Below are positions 43,305-51,341 of a stretch of 64,000 nucleotides of DNA, one piece after another; the stretch's first letter is position 1; each line of letters begins with the position of its first letter. The position numbers were made by a program, and so were the translations under genes. This stretch comes from Limosilactobacillus reuteri (GTDB lineage: Bacteria > Bacillota > Bacilli > Lactobacillales > Lactobacillaceae), in NCBI RefSeq assembly GCF_013694365.1, contig NZ_CP059275.1, positions 186,001 to 250,000 on the forward strand. Direction: 5' to 3'. The notes below the pieces were generated by a model. It was not told where the DNA came from. It saw nothing but the letters and a program-made list of their open reading frames with translations, and did not search any database.

Positions 43305-43568
43305 ATGTTAATTAGTCCGACGTTAGAACAAAAAGAAATTATTGAGAAAAATGTAGCATTAGCAAAGTCAATTAATAAATTAGATTGCGATTACAATACT
43401 TACCCGGAATTTGTAAAAATTGCATGTGGGAATCTAATTAGCGAAGAATATCCCGTTAATGAAGAAAATGTCGTGAGTGTTTCAAATGCGATGTTGGAAT
43501 ATGTAAAAGAAACTAAAGAATCAATTGAGACAGCAACTTTTATGGTAATCGTTGAAAAGAAATTTTAG
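43305..43568 (+). CDS. hypothetical protein (87 aa)
   Basis: Helical and acidic (TLEQKEIIEKNVALAKSINK). No recognised family. Natively it may follow Doc. Confidence 0.55.
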   Translation: MLISPTLEQKEIIEKNVALAKSINKLDCDYNTYPEFVKIACGNLISEEYPVNEENVVSVSNAMLEYVKETKESIETATFMVIVEKKF

Positions 43569-43979
43569 ATGGAATATTTAACAGAAAAAGAAATTTTGAC
43601 TATAAATAGACAGCTGATTAAAAAAGCGGGTGAAGGAGTTTATGGTATACAATACCCGGAAGGCTTAAGTTTAGTAGTTGAACAACCACAGATGATTGTT
43701 TTTGGTGCGGAATTATATCCAACAATTTGGGTTAAAGCTGCGTATGTAATGCAGAAGATTACAAAAAAGCATATATTTTCTGACGGAAATAAAAGAACAG
43801 CTTACGTTGCTACAAAGCTGTTCTTAATGAAAAATGATTATCATCTTAAAGTTACTAAGGATGAGGGTATAGCTTTAATGCTTGGTATTACTACACAGGA
43901 TGATACCGAAGAAATTATGCTTAAAGTAGCTAAGTTCTTAAAAGAACATTCAAGTCGAATAAATGAGAAAGACCACTAA
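43569..43979 (+). CDS. doc: Doc-family (Fic-fold) toxin
   Basis: 136 aa. Fic/Doc motif HIFSDGNKRT at residues 68-77, preceded by IWVKAAYVMQKITKK and followed by AYVATKLFLMKNDY, the usual Doc layout. Doc toxins phosphorylate elongation factor Tu, with the catalytic His and GNKR loop. The adjoining 43980 gene encodes an AbrB-type antitoxin. If the block is reversed natively, the antitoxin precedes the toxin, as expected. Confidence 0.88.
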   Translation: MEYLTEKEILTINRQLIKKAGEGVYGIQYPEGLSLVVEQPQMIVFGAELYPTIWVKAAYVMQKITKKHIFSDGNKRTAYVATKLFLMKNDYHLKVTKDEGIALMLGITTQDDTEEIMLKVAKFLKEHSSRINEKDH

Positions 43980-44225
43980 ATGCAAGAAATTCGTGAAAAC
44001 TCAAAATTCTTTAAGTCTGGAAATTCATTTGGTTTACGATTAACAAAGAGTGACAAAGAAAAAATGCACGCTCATCCAGGTGATGAATATGAAAAAGATA
44101 TTTCTCCTGATGGTCGAGTAATAACTTTTAAGAAAAAGGAAGATATAAGTAAAAATACTCAGCAAATGATAGATAAAATTTTCGATGAAGACTCCGATTT
44201 AATAGACGCTCTCAAGGATTTGTAG
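43980..44225 (+). CDS. AbrB/SpoVT-type antitoxin partner of Doc
   Basis: 81 aa. N-terminal swapped-hairpin DNA-binding pattern FFKSGNSFGLRLTKSDKEKM with HPGDEYEKDISPDGRVITF fits MazE/AbrB antitoxins. The C-terminal tail (NTQQMIDKIFDEDSDLIDAL) would bind and block the toxin. It replaces the Phd antitoxin usually found with Doc. It should autoregulate its own promoter, which is not in this text. Confidence 0.8.
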   Translation: MQEIRENSKFFKSGNSFGLRLTKSDKEKMHAHPGDEYEKDISPDGRVITFKKKEDISKNTQQMIDKIFDEDSDLIDALKDL

Positions 44226-44510
44226 ATGTCATGGTTAGAAGTGCCAGCAGGCGTTGAAATGCCGACAACAACGACGTATGAACGTGCTGTGAAGCGTCGC
44301 AAGGCAAAATTTGACGCATGGTACGAATCACAATATATTGAGCCTACACCACAAGAAAAATATAATTTGGCCATGCAGAATTATTGGAGCACAAAAGAGC
44401 ATAACGAAAAGGTTAATAAGCGCCGAGCAAAACGAGGGTTAGAACCTTTGCCAATGCCCGAAAAACCGAATAAGAGGGACTACATGACTGAGGAAGGCGG
44501 AAATAAGTAA
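44226..44510 (+). CDS. basic hypothetical protein (94 aa)
   Basis: Charged throughout (KRRKAKFDAWYESQY, KRRAKRGLEPLPMPEKPNKRD). No recognised family; first of a series of tiny accessory genes. Confidence 0.55.
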   Translation: MSWLEVPAGVEMPTTTTYERAVKRRKAKFDAWYESQYIEPTPQEKYNLAMQNYWSTKEHNEKVNKRRAKRGLEPLPMPEKPNKRDYMTEEGGNK

Positions 44511-44756
44511 ATGAAGTTAATTGCAATTGATCGTGACGACCGTTCAGTATATCAAGTAATTGTTAGTCGCTATGATTTAGTGCCGTACTTACTAGAGCGG
44601 TTCCCAGAAAGCTACAGTTCAGAATTGGATGTCTTGGAAAAAATTTTGAATATGAACCCAGAAGATGTAGATGATCTGATTATTGGAGAGCTACATAATC
44701 AAAATGAGATTGACTATGAAATTAAATTATTAGGTGAAATAGAAACAATTGCATAG
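44511..44756 (+). CDS. small acidic protein (81 aa)
   Basis: A strand-helix start (LIAIDRDDRSVYQVIVS), then helices (LDVLEKILNMNPEDVDDLII). Acidic overall. No recognised family. Confidence 0.55.
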   Translation: MKLIAIDRDDRSVYQVIVSRYDLVPYLLERFPESYSSELDVLEKILNMNPEDVDDLIIGELHNQNEIDYEIKLLGEIETIA

Positions 44757-44999
44757 ATGAATTATGTAGTAACTATTAAAAATAACAAGTTTACTTTTGA
44801 AAATAGCGGTTGGAATACTGAGAAAATGTGGAACGATTTAATCAACGCATTACAGTCAATGAAACTTGCGAGCGAAGTTGAAACAGTTGAATTTTCTAAG
44901 TTCAACGAAGGTCAACTAGGATTTGACGGAGAGGTTTCTCAACTACTGGAATATGTAAAAGACGAAGGTATTATCACAAGTTGGTATAAAGAAGATTAA
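44757..44999 (+). CDS. small acidic protein (80 aa)
   Basis: Begins NYVVTIKNNKFTFENSG and has a central helix (MWNDLINALQSMKLASEVE). Resembles its neighbours in size and charge. No recognised family. Confidence 0.55.
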   Translation: MNYVVTIKNNKFTFENSGWNTEKMWNDLINALQSMKLASEVETVEFSKFNEGQLGFDGEVSQLLEYVKDEGIITSWYKED

Positions 45000-45269
45000 A
45001 TGTACAGCCTATACGATTGTGACGAGTGGCGTTCAACAGACAGTATGACGCTTGAATTTGAAACCTTGGATAGAAAAACAATGAATGCAAAAATTCGAGA
45101 AATTATTCGAGAAATTTCCGATGATTATGAGGCCGAACTTGCTGATAAAGGAATTGATGTTGATAGCGATGACTTAGTAGAACAAGTACAAAACCAGGCT
45201 ATTGACTACTTGTACTTAGAAGTTCGAGAAATCAATCCACAAGATAAAACAGTTGAAATTGTCGGTTAG
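45000..45269 (+). CDS. small acidic protein (89 aa)
   Basis: Strongly acidic with helices (MNAKIREIIREISDDYEAEL). No recognised family. Acidic DNA-mimic function is conceivable but unsupported. Confidence 0.55.
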   Translation: MYSLYDCDEWRSTDSMTLEFETLDRKTMNAKIREIIREISDDYEAELADKGIDVDSDDLVEQVQNQAIDYLYLEVREINPQDKTVEIVG

Positions 45270-45491
45270 ATGAAAAATGTATATGTTGTTTTAGATAATG
45301 ATATGGAAGAGTGCATTGTAACGACTGACGTTTACAGCACGTATGAAAAGGCAGAAAAAGCAGCTAAAGAAACAGTTCGAGAACTCGAAGATCAATATGA
45401 AGAAATTGAAGAATACGATCATGGTTGGCTATTTATCGACGGCGATACTACAGAACGAGTAATTGAAATTGAGGCTAGTGGGGTGAAGTAA
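45270..45491 (+). CDS. small acidic protein (73 aa)
   Basis: NVYVVLDNDMEECIVTTDVY followed by a charged helix (YEKAEKAAKETVRELEDQYE). The same strand-then-helix plan is seen in 21863. No recognised family. Confidence 0.55.
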   Translation: MKNVYVVLDNDMEECIVTTDVYSTYEKAEKAAKETVRELEDQYEEIEEYDHGWLFIDGDTTERVIEIEASGVK

Positions 45492-45860
45492 ATGCTAAGT
45501 CAAACAGAAACAAAACATTATGAATTTTGGAGAAAAGTTATTGAACAATTACATTTGGGGAAAACAGCGCGCACAGAATTTATGGCCTGTGTAATCGGTG
45601 ATTGGTTATGGGATATAAATCCCGGTGGTAATGGATTAGGGGCAAAAGAAATTTCTGGAACATGGGGTGGAGTTGGCAAGTATCATGAATGGTTATTAAA
45701 GACTATGGACCAGAAAAAGAAAATGCTTGAACAGATGGGAAAATATTTTGATAACCACAAAAGCGAGATTATGGACTTGTTAGACGGTGAGGATATCACA
45801 TATATTAGCGATTTCTCGGCAGAAATTTATTATGAAAAATTAGCAGGAACAGTGTTTTAA
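45492..45860 (+). CDS. hypothetical protein (122 aa)
   Basis: Contains GDWLWDINPGGNGLGAKEI and GTWGGVGKYHEWLLKTMDQ, a Trp/Gly-rich central region, and a helical C-terminus. No recognised family. Confidence 0.55.
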   Translation: MLSQTETKHYEFWRKVIEQLHLGKTARTEFMACVIGDWLWDINPGGNGLGAKEISGTWGGVGKYHEWLLKTMDQKKKMLEQMGKYFDNHKSEIMDLLDGEDITYISDFSAEIYYEKLAGTVF

Positions 45861-46070
45861 ATGTTTATGGAATTAGTTACCTGGGAAGAAGGAAGCAACG
45901 TATATCAATGTTGGTTTAACAAGAAGAAGTTAATCAAGGTATTGAATAGTTTGGGAATTAGTAATTGGAAACAATTCCTGTATAACTACAATGCCGATGA
46001 TACAGAAATGATAATGAACGAATTTGAAAAGCGTGGTTGGAAATTTAAGAAAGAAACACTGCTATTTTAA
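45861..46070 (+). CDS. small hypothetical protein (69 aa)
   Basis: Aromatic-rich: VTWEEGSNVYQCWFNKKKL and NEFEKRGWKFKKE. No recognised family. Confidence 0.5.
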   Translation: MFMELVTWEEGSNVYQCWFNKKKLIKVLNSLGISNWKQFLYNYNADDTEMIMNEFEKRGWKFKKETLLF

Positions 46071-46253
46071 TTGCGATATTTAATCGACACAGCAGATGGA
46101 TTTAGAGAGCGAGTTAATGAACAGGAATTAAAAAAGTGGGGCGAATCATTTGGAATTGGTTTAGAAATGACAACAGCCGAGGCAATTGAAACATTAGAGA
46201 ATATTGGATATAAAGTACAACAGTTAGAAGAAAAAGAAATTTTAGGAGAGTGA
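46071..46253 (+). CDS. small acidic protein (60 aa), TTG start
   Basis: Helical and charged (DGFRERVNEQELKKWGESFG). It ends GGAGAG, a candidate ribosome binding site for a native follower. Confidence 0.5.
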   Translation: MRYLIDTADGFRERVNEQELKKWGESFGIGLEMTTAEAIETLENIGYKVQQLEEKEILGE

Positions 46254-47066
46254 ATGAATACACAAACACTATTAAACAACGTAGCAACTATTAATAAAGA
46301 TAACGGTATTTTTGTAAATGCAAAAGAATTTTTGAAAGAATTACGACAAGTGGCGACTGCTGTTGCTAAGCCATCTGATCATCGTCCTAACCTTACATTT
46401 GTTCATGTTCGAGTTACAGAAAATAATTTGATTTTAGAAGCAACTGATAGCCATGTACTGGAGCGAGCAAATGTAGCAGCAAGTATTCCAGATGAGTTAG
46501 TTGGTAAAGAATTTTTAATTGATGGTAAGTTTGCAAAGAATTTATCTAAGACACCGACGAAACACGGTAATCAATTAGGAATTTATCCTCAATTTAATGA
46601 AGAAAAGTACTTAGGAGTTATTTCAATTGTTGGTGGTGGTGAAGAATTTATTGATGATAGTCGAGAAGATATTAGTGTGTTTGGTTATCCAGACTTAGAA
46701 AGAGTTACACCTTACCTTAACGATGCGACTGTCAAATTTGATGTACAGCAAAAAGAAATTTTTCCAGTGCTGAAAGAAATAGTAAAAAAGTCTGATGTAG
46801 GAGCACTTTTGGTAAAAGATAATGTGGTGAAACTTAAGTATTCTAACTGGGAAAAAGATTTAGAATTCCCAATTGCTGTAACTAATATAGTGGTAAATGA
46901 TGAGTTTGAGATTAATTTTAATATCAAGAAATTAAAGCAGAGATTACAATATCTTAGCAATCGAGAAAATCTAACTTTCAGATTTTATAAAAATGCCTAC
47001 CGGCCATTCACAATTTCACGAGAAAATGGTGGGCTTGGTTTGGTTTGCCCTATTCGTGTGTACTAA
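46254..47066 (+). CDS. compact DnaN-like sliding clamp (270 aa)
   Basis: The N-terminal part ends in NLTFVHVRVTENNLILEATDSHVLERA, matching the beta-clamp P..TGVL......L.ATD..R.... block. The C-terminus FRFYKNAYRPFTISREN and CPIRVY resembles the clamp ending (RPF.I....... PVR.Y). Length is 270 aa against about 375 for cellular clamps, so one domain's worth is reduced or missing. As a clamp it would tether the DnaE polymerase at 2-1237. The assignment rests on pattern reading. Confidence 0.65.
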   Translation: MNTQTLLNNVATINKDNGIFVNAKEFLKELRQVATAVAKPSDHRPNLTFVHVRVTENNLILEATDSHVLERANVAASIPDELVGKEFLIDGKFAKNLSKTPTKHGNQLGIYPQFNEEKYLGVISIVGGGEEFIDDSREDISVFGYPDLERVTPYLNDATVKFDVQQKEIFPVLKEIVKKSDVGALLVKDNVVKLKYSNWEKDLEFPIAVTNIVVNDEFEINFNIKKLKQRLQYLSNRENLTFRFYKNAYRPFTISRENGGLGLVCPIRVY

Positions 47067-47360
47067 ATGAGTATTTATACGATGAAAGATTGGAATAAAG
47101 ATGGCGAATTAACTCCACAGTTATTTCAAGAAGTTGAACATGAAATCTATTCTGATATGTACTGTGTTTTGCCACCATATCCATTAGAGGAAGTGACAAA
47201 AGAAATTTTAGAGAGTCAATTAGGTATTAAATTTATTCAAACATTTTGTGTTGGTGAAGAATACGACCAAGATGATGACGGAAATTATCTATATAAGTCA
47301 TTCGGAAAAACAGCAGATGGAAAATGTTTTTACCTAGGTTTACGTCGTTCAGAATACTAG
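47067..47360 (+). CDS. small acidic hypothetical protein (97 aa)
   Basis: Contains LFQEVEHEIYSDMYCVLPP and DQDDDGNYLYKSFGKTADG. Acidic and aromatic, no family recognised. Confidence 0.55.
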   Translation: MSIYTMKDWNKDGELTPQLFQEVEHEIYSDMYCVLPPYPLEEVTKEILESQLGIKFIQTFCVGEEYDQDDDGNYLYKSFGKTADGKCFYLGLRRSEY

Positions 47361-47642
47361 ATGAGTAAGTTAGAAAAAATGAAAAACTACTTAAAGCAGG
47401 TAATCGAAATCAATTTTGATTATATCGACGAAATCAAGCAGATGCCTCAAAGTCAAATTGATTTCATGGGTGGAGTTGCTGAATGGTATGCAACTACAGG
47501 GTGTTCATCTTACTATACCGAAGTAGTTAATGCGATCAAGTTTGCAGGTTACAAATATCCAAGTAGTGAAAGCGTTTGGGAAAAGGCAATACAGGTAAAA
47601 GATGAAATTGTTAGAGAAAAACTTAGCTATTTATCAATTTAG
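47361..47642 (+). CDS. small hypothetical protein (93 aa)
   Basis: Helical, with FMGGVAEWYATTGCSSYY in the centre. No family recognised. Confidence 0.55.
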   Translation: MSKLEKMKNYLKQVIEINFDYIDEIKQMPQSQIDFMGGVAEWYATTGCSSYYTEVVNAIKFAGYKYPSSESVWEKAIQVKDEIVREKLSYLSI

Positions 47643-48212
47643 ATGGAAAAGAAAATTACAGGGGTGAATATCATGCAAAAAGTAAACGGTGAAATTGGAG
47701 TAATTTTAGAAAAAAGTTGGGACATGGGAATTTTGTGGAACAAGGTTGGTTCGTATGAAATAATTGCTGAATTATCTCAATTAATCGAAGAATGGTATCC
47801 ATGGTCAGTTGACGAAGCAGAACTAAAGGAATTAACAGAAGAATTTTTAGAAAATCAATATATTGACGTAGACGGAGAAGAAATTGAATTAATTCAACGT
47901 GTCGGAGAAAACCAAGTGTATGTAAAATATCGTGATTATTCAGCTATTGATGAATGTGATTGTCTGATTTACGACAAGTCTAAAAAGAATTATTTACTAG
48001 GGTTTTCAAACACTGGCTGGGCACGTATTGACGGAGCAATTGATTTAGCAACTGGAACGGTTGGTTATTACAACAGTATCGAAGATATTTATACACCAGT
48101 CGGATATTTACAAGATGACGACTTAGATATGCTGAATGGAATTATTCAAGACTTTGACTTGTCAATTGATTATGAATGTTCAGTGAAGCGAGAAAAAGAA
48201 TTAGTCCCATAA
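47643..48212 (+). CDS. hypothetical acidic protein (189 aa)
   Basis: The largest unassigned protein of this small-gene region. Helices (AEELKELTEEFLENQY-like stretch) alternate with strands (YLLGFSNTGWARIDG). Acidic. No family recognised. Confidence 0.55.
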   Translation: MEKKITGVNIMQKVNGEIGVILEKSWDMGILWNKVGSYEIIAELSQLIEEWYPWSVDEAELKELTEEFLENQYIDVDGEEIELIQRVGENQVYVKYRDYSAIDECDCLIYDKSKKNYLLGFSNTGWARIDGAIDLATGTVGYYNSIEDIYTPVGYLQDDDLDMLNGIIQDFDLSIDYECSVKREKELVP

Positions 48213-48548
48213 ATGAAAAAATTACACTATCGCCGAGGAAATTATCCCGTTACCTTCAAATGGATCAAGCCAGACGACTACTTTGATGGTGAGTTAATTC
48301 GTAAATCCTGGTATTTCAGTGTTTGCGATTGGTTCGGTAATGAACTTGAAGGGTTTTATGACGAAAATGAATTGCTTGAATATTGGGAACAATTAACAGA
48401 TGAAGAATTAGATGATATTCAAATTTTCGCCTATCCACAAGAAGATGGTGAAAGTGTAGAAAAACGAGAATTGGTCAATATTGGTTGTGCTAATCCAGCA
48501 GTTAAAAGAACAATCGTGAAAGAAAAATATATTTTTCCTAATTGGTAG
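48213..48548 (+). CDS. hypothetical protein (111 aa)
   Basis: A basic start (KKLHYRRGNYPVTFKWIKPD), then an acidic helix (EDELDDIQIF-like) and a basic end. No family recognised. Confidence 0.55.
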   Translation: MKKLHYRRGNYPVTFKWIKPDDYFDGELIRKSWYFSVCDWFGNELEGFYDENELLEYWEQLTDEELDDIQIFAYPQEDGESVEKRELVNIGCANPAVKRTIVKEKYIFPNW

Positions 48549-48845
48549 ATGGCTTGGACTGATAACGCACTTGAGAAAATTAAGAAGGATTGTATCACAA
48601 CAACAGCACAACTTGATGACGATGTTATTTACATGGATGAGGAAATTATTCTAGCAGGAGCTACGCCAAAGGAGTTATTAGAACTGTTTATTGAGAAAAT
48701 TAGTAATTATGCAGAAAAAATGAATTCCGCACGAGCATGCTTGGTATTTTGGCGAATGCTTAACAGTATTGAGTACAGTGTTGATATGGGTATGTATATT
48801 ATCAACGTTGACCGTGAACGATTAGATAAGTTTGTAGAACCATAG
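48549..48845 (+). CDS. hypothetical protein (98 aa)
   Basis: Helical protein (ATPKELLELFIEKISNYAEK). No family recognised. Confidence 0.55.
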   Translation: MAWTDNALEKIKKDCITTTAQLDDDVIYMDEEIILAGATPKELLELFIEKISNYAEKMNSARACLVFWRMLNSIEYSVDMGMYIINVDRERLDKFVEP

Positions 48846-49310
48846 ATGATGAACTTAAAAATGAATGCACAAAATAACCAAGGACAAGCAATGGATTGCT
48901 TTGTAAGTGAATGGGAGGAAGATGTGCTACTTAAGGTGCTAAATAATGCGAATATTGTTGGCGTTAATTATCTAAAAGTTGGAGATAATTATCTATTTGA
49001 AAGTAATTATAACGGAGACATACTCCAGAAAGTAAGCGATGACGATAAAATAATCGTCGGCGACAAAGACTACAAAGCAGTAGTGGTTATTAAAGAGGAA
49101 ACTTACTATGAAAGAGAGACTCATCATGATTATGGCTTTTTCTTCACGAATGATGACAAGAAAATTGAGAAATTTAAAGCGTATGTTCAGGCAAATGAAT
49201 TAAGCGACGAAAATGATTTGGAATTGAATACTCAAAAATTGGAAGGAAAAATATTTCCTAGTTGGAGGGAACGTCGTGAGATGGCACTTTCTGGAATGTA
49301 CTTAGGTTAG
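48846..49310 (+). CDS. hypothetical protein (154 aa)
   Basis: Beta-rich middle (VGDKDYKAVVVIKEETYYE) and an acidic C-terminal part. No family recognised. Confidence 0.55.
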   Translation: MMNLKMNAQNNQGQAMDCFVSEWEEDVLLKVLNNANIVGVNYLKVGDNYLFESNYNGDILQKVSDDDKIIVGDKDYKAVVVIKEETYYERETHHDYGFFFTNDDKKIEKFKAYVQANELSDENDLELNTQKLEGKIFPSWRERREMALSGMYLG

Positions 49311-49478
49311 ATGAAGAAAAATATCGCAATTGTAATGCTTGCTGTTGTCGCACTTGTTTGCTTTGGTGGTTGGGTGCATTCAGCACAAGAAGCCAACTCA
49401 AATTACAAGGTAATGATGAGCGAAGCGAAAATTATTCGTCAACTCAAAGGTATTGAACAAAAAAATTATCACTATTAA
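49311..49478 (+). CDS. small exported or membrane peptide (55 aa)
   Basis: MKKNIAIVMLAVVALVCFGG, a signal-like hydrophobic segment with a possible cleavage after HSA, then a short polar tail. Function unknown. Confidence 0.55.
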   Translation: MKKNIAIVMLAVVALVCFGGWVHSAQEANSNYKVMMSEAKIIRQLKGIEQKNYHY

Positions 49479-49835
49479 ATGACACAACAATACAACTACT
49501 TTGAAAATGTTAAGAACGATGTAATCGACTTCATCAAGGATAACGAAATCAATATCAACGAAGTTGACCGTGAAGAACTCAACGAACAACTTTGGGTTGA
49601 AGATTCTGTAACTGGTAATGGCTCAGGGTCATATACTTTCAACGCCAACAAGGCCAAGGAATACGTTGATGATAACAAGGACTTGATCCGCGAAGCAATT
49701 GATGAAGGGTTTATGGACCGTCAAAAAACTGCTGAATGGTGGCTTGATGATTGCTATGAATCAATTGATGTTTCCTTACGTTGCTATGTATTAAGTCAAG
49801 CGATTGATGATGCTATTGAAGAATTAGAAGACTAA
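49479..49835 (+). CDS. acidic hypothetical protein (118 aa)
   Basis: Very acidic and helical (DVIDFIKDNEININEVDREE, ...DDAIEELED) with a central NGSGSYTFNANKAKEYVDDN. Proteins with this pattern recur on Lactobacillus and streptococcal mobile elements, but no named function is known to me. Confidence 0.6.
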   Translation: MTQQYNYFENVKNDVIDFIKDNEININEVDREELNEQLWVEDSVTGNGSGSYTFNANKAKEYVDDNKDLIREAIDEGFMDRQKTAEWWLDDCYESIDVSLRCYVLSQAIDDAIEELED

Positions 49836-50039
49836 ATGATGTCACAAAAGGAACTACAGAAATACGCAGAACAGGATTACAAGTTGGTTGATCCTGAATA
49901 CATTAAGCAATTAGAACAGGATAGCGAAAAACTAATCAAGTTTAAGAAGTACAGTATTTTAGCTGCATTCATTGCAGTTATTGTTATTGCAATGACGCTC
50001 CCGCTTTTACGGGCGCTATTGACGAACTTGCTAAACTAA
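49836..50039 (+). CDS. small membrane protein (67 aa)
   Basis: A charged helical N-terminus (QKELQKYAEQDYKLVDPEY) and one C-terminal membrane segment (about residues 42-62). Tail-anchored by appearance. Confidence 0.6.
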   Translation: MMSQKELQKYAEQDYKLVDPEYIKQLEQDSEKLIKFKKYSILAAFIAVIVIAMTLPLLRALLTNLLN

Positions 50040-50270
50040 TTGGCAACAAGTGAAGCAACTAAAAGGGCTATTAATAACTATAAGAAAAACAACCCTATAC
50101 AACAGACTTATTGGGACCGTAAATCACAAGCCCGCGGGTTTATTAATGTTAATTTAAATAAATCAACCAAACTAGTAAAAGCAATAAATGAAAATCGTAC
50201 ACAATACATAGATGATTTAAAAGAGTTACGAAATGATATTGACCAACGATTAAAAGACCTACAACAATAG
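50040..50270 (+). CDS. small basic protein (76 aa), TTG start
   Basis: Basic and helical: SEATKRAINNYKKNNPIQQT, then NRTQYIDDLKELRNDIDQRL. Similar in size and charge to the 50424 protein (YQAKHKKEVYRNQKKSRAK), and both may be small DNA-binding factors of the plasmid part. Confidence 0.55.
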   Translation: MATSEATKRAINNYKKNNPIQQTYWDRKSQARGFINVNLNKSTKLVKAINENRTQYIDDLKELRNDIDQRLKDLQQ

Positions 50271-50423
50271 GTGGTTGATAGCTTAAAAAGCTATGTTGCG
50301 ATTGGTGTAGGCCTTGCAACTATTTTCGCCCTAACGGGTCAAGGTGCTAATTTTTGGCTGGATTTTGTAATTAAGCTAAAAAGAAAGCCCTCGCAAAAAG
50401 ATTGCAAGGACAAATCTAATTAG
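50271..50423 (+). CDS. small membrane peptide (50 aa), GTG start
   Basis: Starts VDSLKSYVAIGVGLATIFAL, with one membrane segment and a basic tail (KLKRKPSQKDCKDKSN). Such peptides are common next to Lactobacillus plasmid replication genes. Function unknown. Confidence 0.5.
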   Translation: MVDSLKSYVAIGVGLATIFALTGQGANFWLDFVIKLKRKPSQKDCKDKSN

Positions 50424-50636
50424 ATGGAAAATAAACAGAATAAAACAAGTAAAGCAAAATTAGAAAGTAATAAACGTTATCAGGCAAAACATAAAAAAGA
50501 AGTCTACCGCAATCAAAAAAAATCAAGGGCTAAAAATTTTATATTGAATGATGCAAGGATTGACGAACTAAATTATTTTTCTGAATTAATTAATAACAGA
50601 ATGCAAGAATTAAAAAATAATAATGGTAGTAATTAG
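50424..50636 (+). CDS. small basic protein (70 aa)
   Basis: Lys/Arg-rich N-terminus and a helical C-terminus (LNDARIDELNYFSELINN). It looks like a small regulatory DNA-binding protein. Resembles the 50040 protein in plan. Confidence 0.55.
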   Translation: MENKQNKTSKAKLESNKRYQAKHKKEVYRNQKKSRAKNFILNDARIDELNYFSELINNRMQELKNNNGSN

Positions 50637-50963
50637 GTGGAGATTATTAAACTAGATACTATAATTAAGGAACTATGGGATATATCCAGTTTAGAAAATA
50701 GGGACGATAATATTATTTGGACTGCATACTATATATTTGAGAATAAATATATGAATGATGGTTATGATGAACAGTATTACTATTTGATGAGATTAATGCA
50801 GCGATTATTAAAGTGCCCAGATGGTCTATATGAAGGGTATATATTGTATGTAATCAGTAGTATTAACAAGAGTAATGTGAGTAAATATAGGGAGTATATT
50901 GCTAATTTGGATGATGATATCAGGGTTGGCTTGGAAGAATATATTAATAATGAGATGAATTAG
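50637..50963 (+). CDS. hypothetical protein (108 aa), GTG start
   Basis: Helical and aromatic-rich (YDEQYYYLMRLMQRLLK). No family recognised. Next to the partition genes. Confidence 0.55.
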   Translation: MEIIKLDTIIKELWDISSLENRDDNIIWTAYYIFENKYMNDGYDEQYYYLMRLMQRLLKCPDGLYEGYILYVISSINKSNVSKYREYIANLDDDIRVGLEEYINNEMN

Positions 50964-51341
50964 ATGGCGAAAATGATTAGAAAAACTATCCTTATTCCTG
51001 AGGATTCAAAAGTTGCAGAATGGGCTAAAAATCAGTCACAATTTTCTCCGGCTGCTATTAGGGCATTAGAAATGGTAGTTAGGAAATATGGAACTGGTGA
51101 CCTTATCCAAGCTATTTTAGATAGTGCGAATCTTGATGGGCAGATAATAGTAGCAAATCATCCATCAAGAACTGTTGAAGAAAAAGAGTCAGTAAAAGAG
51201 AAAACGAGGGCTAAAGAGCAGCCTAAAAAGAAATTAAAGACTAGGATTGGAAATAAAGGGAAAGACAGAGTATCTGAATCAAATGACGATTCTTTAAGCT
51301 CAAAATTAAAGAACAAGCCCAATTTAGATATGTTATCGTAA
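50964..51341 (+). CDS. candidate ParR-like DNA-binding partner of the actin-like protein (125 aa)
   Basis: The N-terminal half (IRKTILIPEDSKVAEWAKN, AIRALEMVVRKYGTGDL) reads like a ribbon-helix-helix DNA binder. The C-terminus is basic and unstructured (KEKTRAKEQPKKKLKTRIG). Actin-type segregation operons pair a filament gene with a gene for such a protein, so this is the likely centromere binder for the filament at 51342. In native reversed order it would follow parM, as in parMR. Confidence 0.6.
   Translation: MAKMIRKTILIPEDSKVAEWAKNQSQFSPAAIRALEMVVRKYGTGDLIQAILDSANLDGQIIVANHPSRTVEEKESVKEKTRAKEQPKKKLKTRIGNKGKDRVSESNDDSLSSKLKNKPNLDMLS

Noticed and set aside
49836..50039. Hairpin near CTCCCGCTTTTACGGGCGC as a terminator
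   Set aside because: One mismatch in a 7-bp stem, no T-tract, and it lies inside a membrane-segment coding region.
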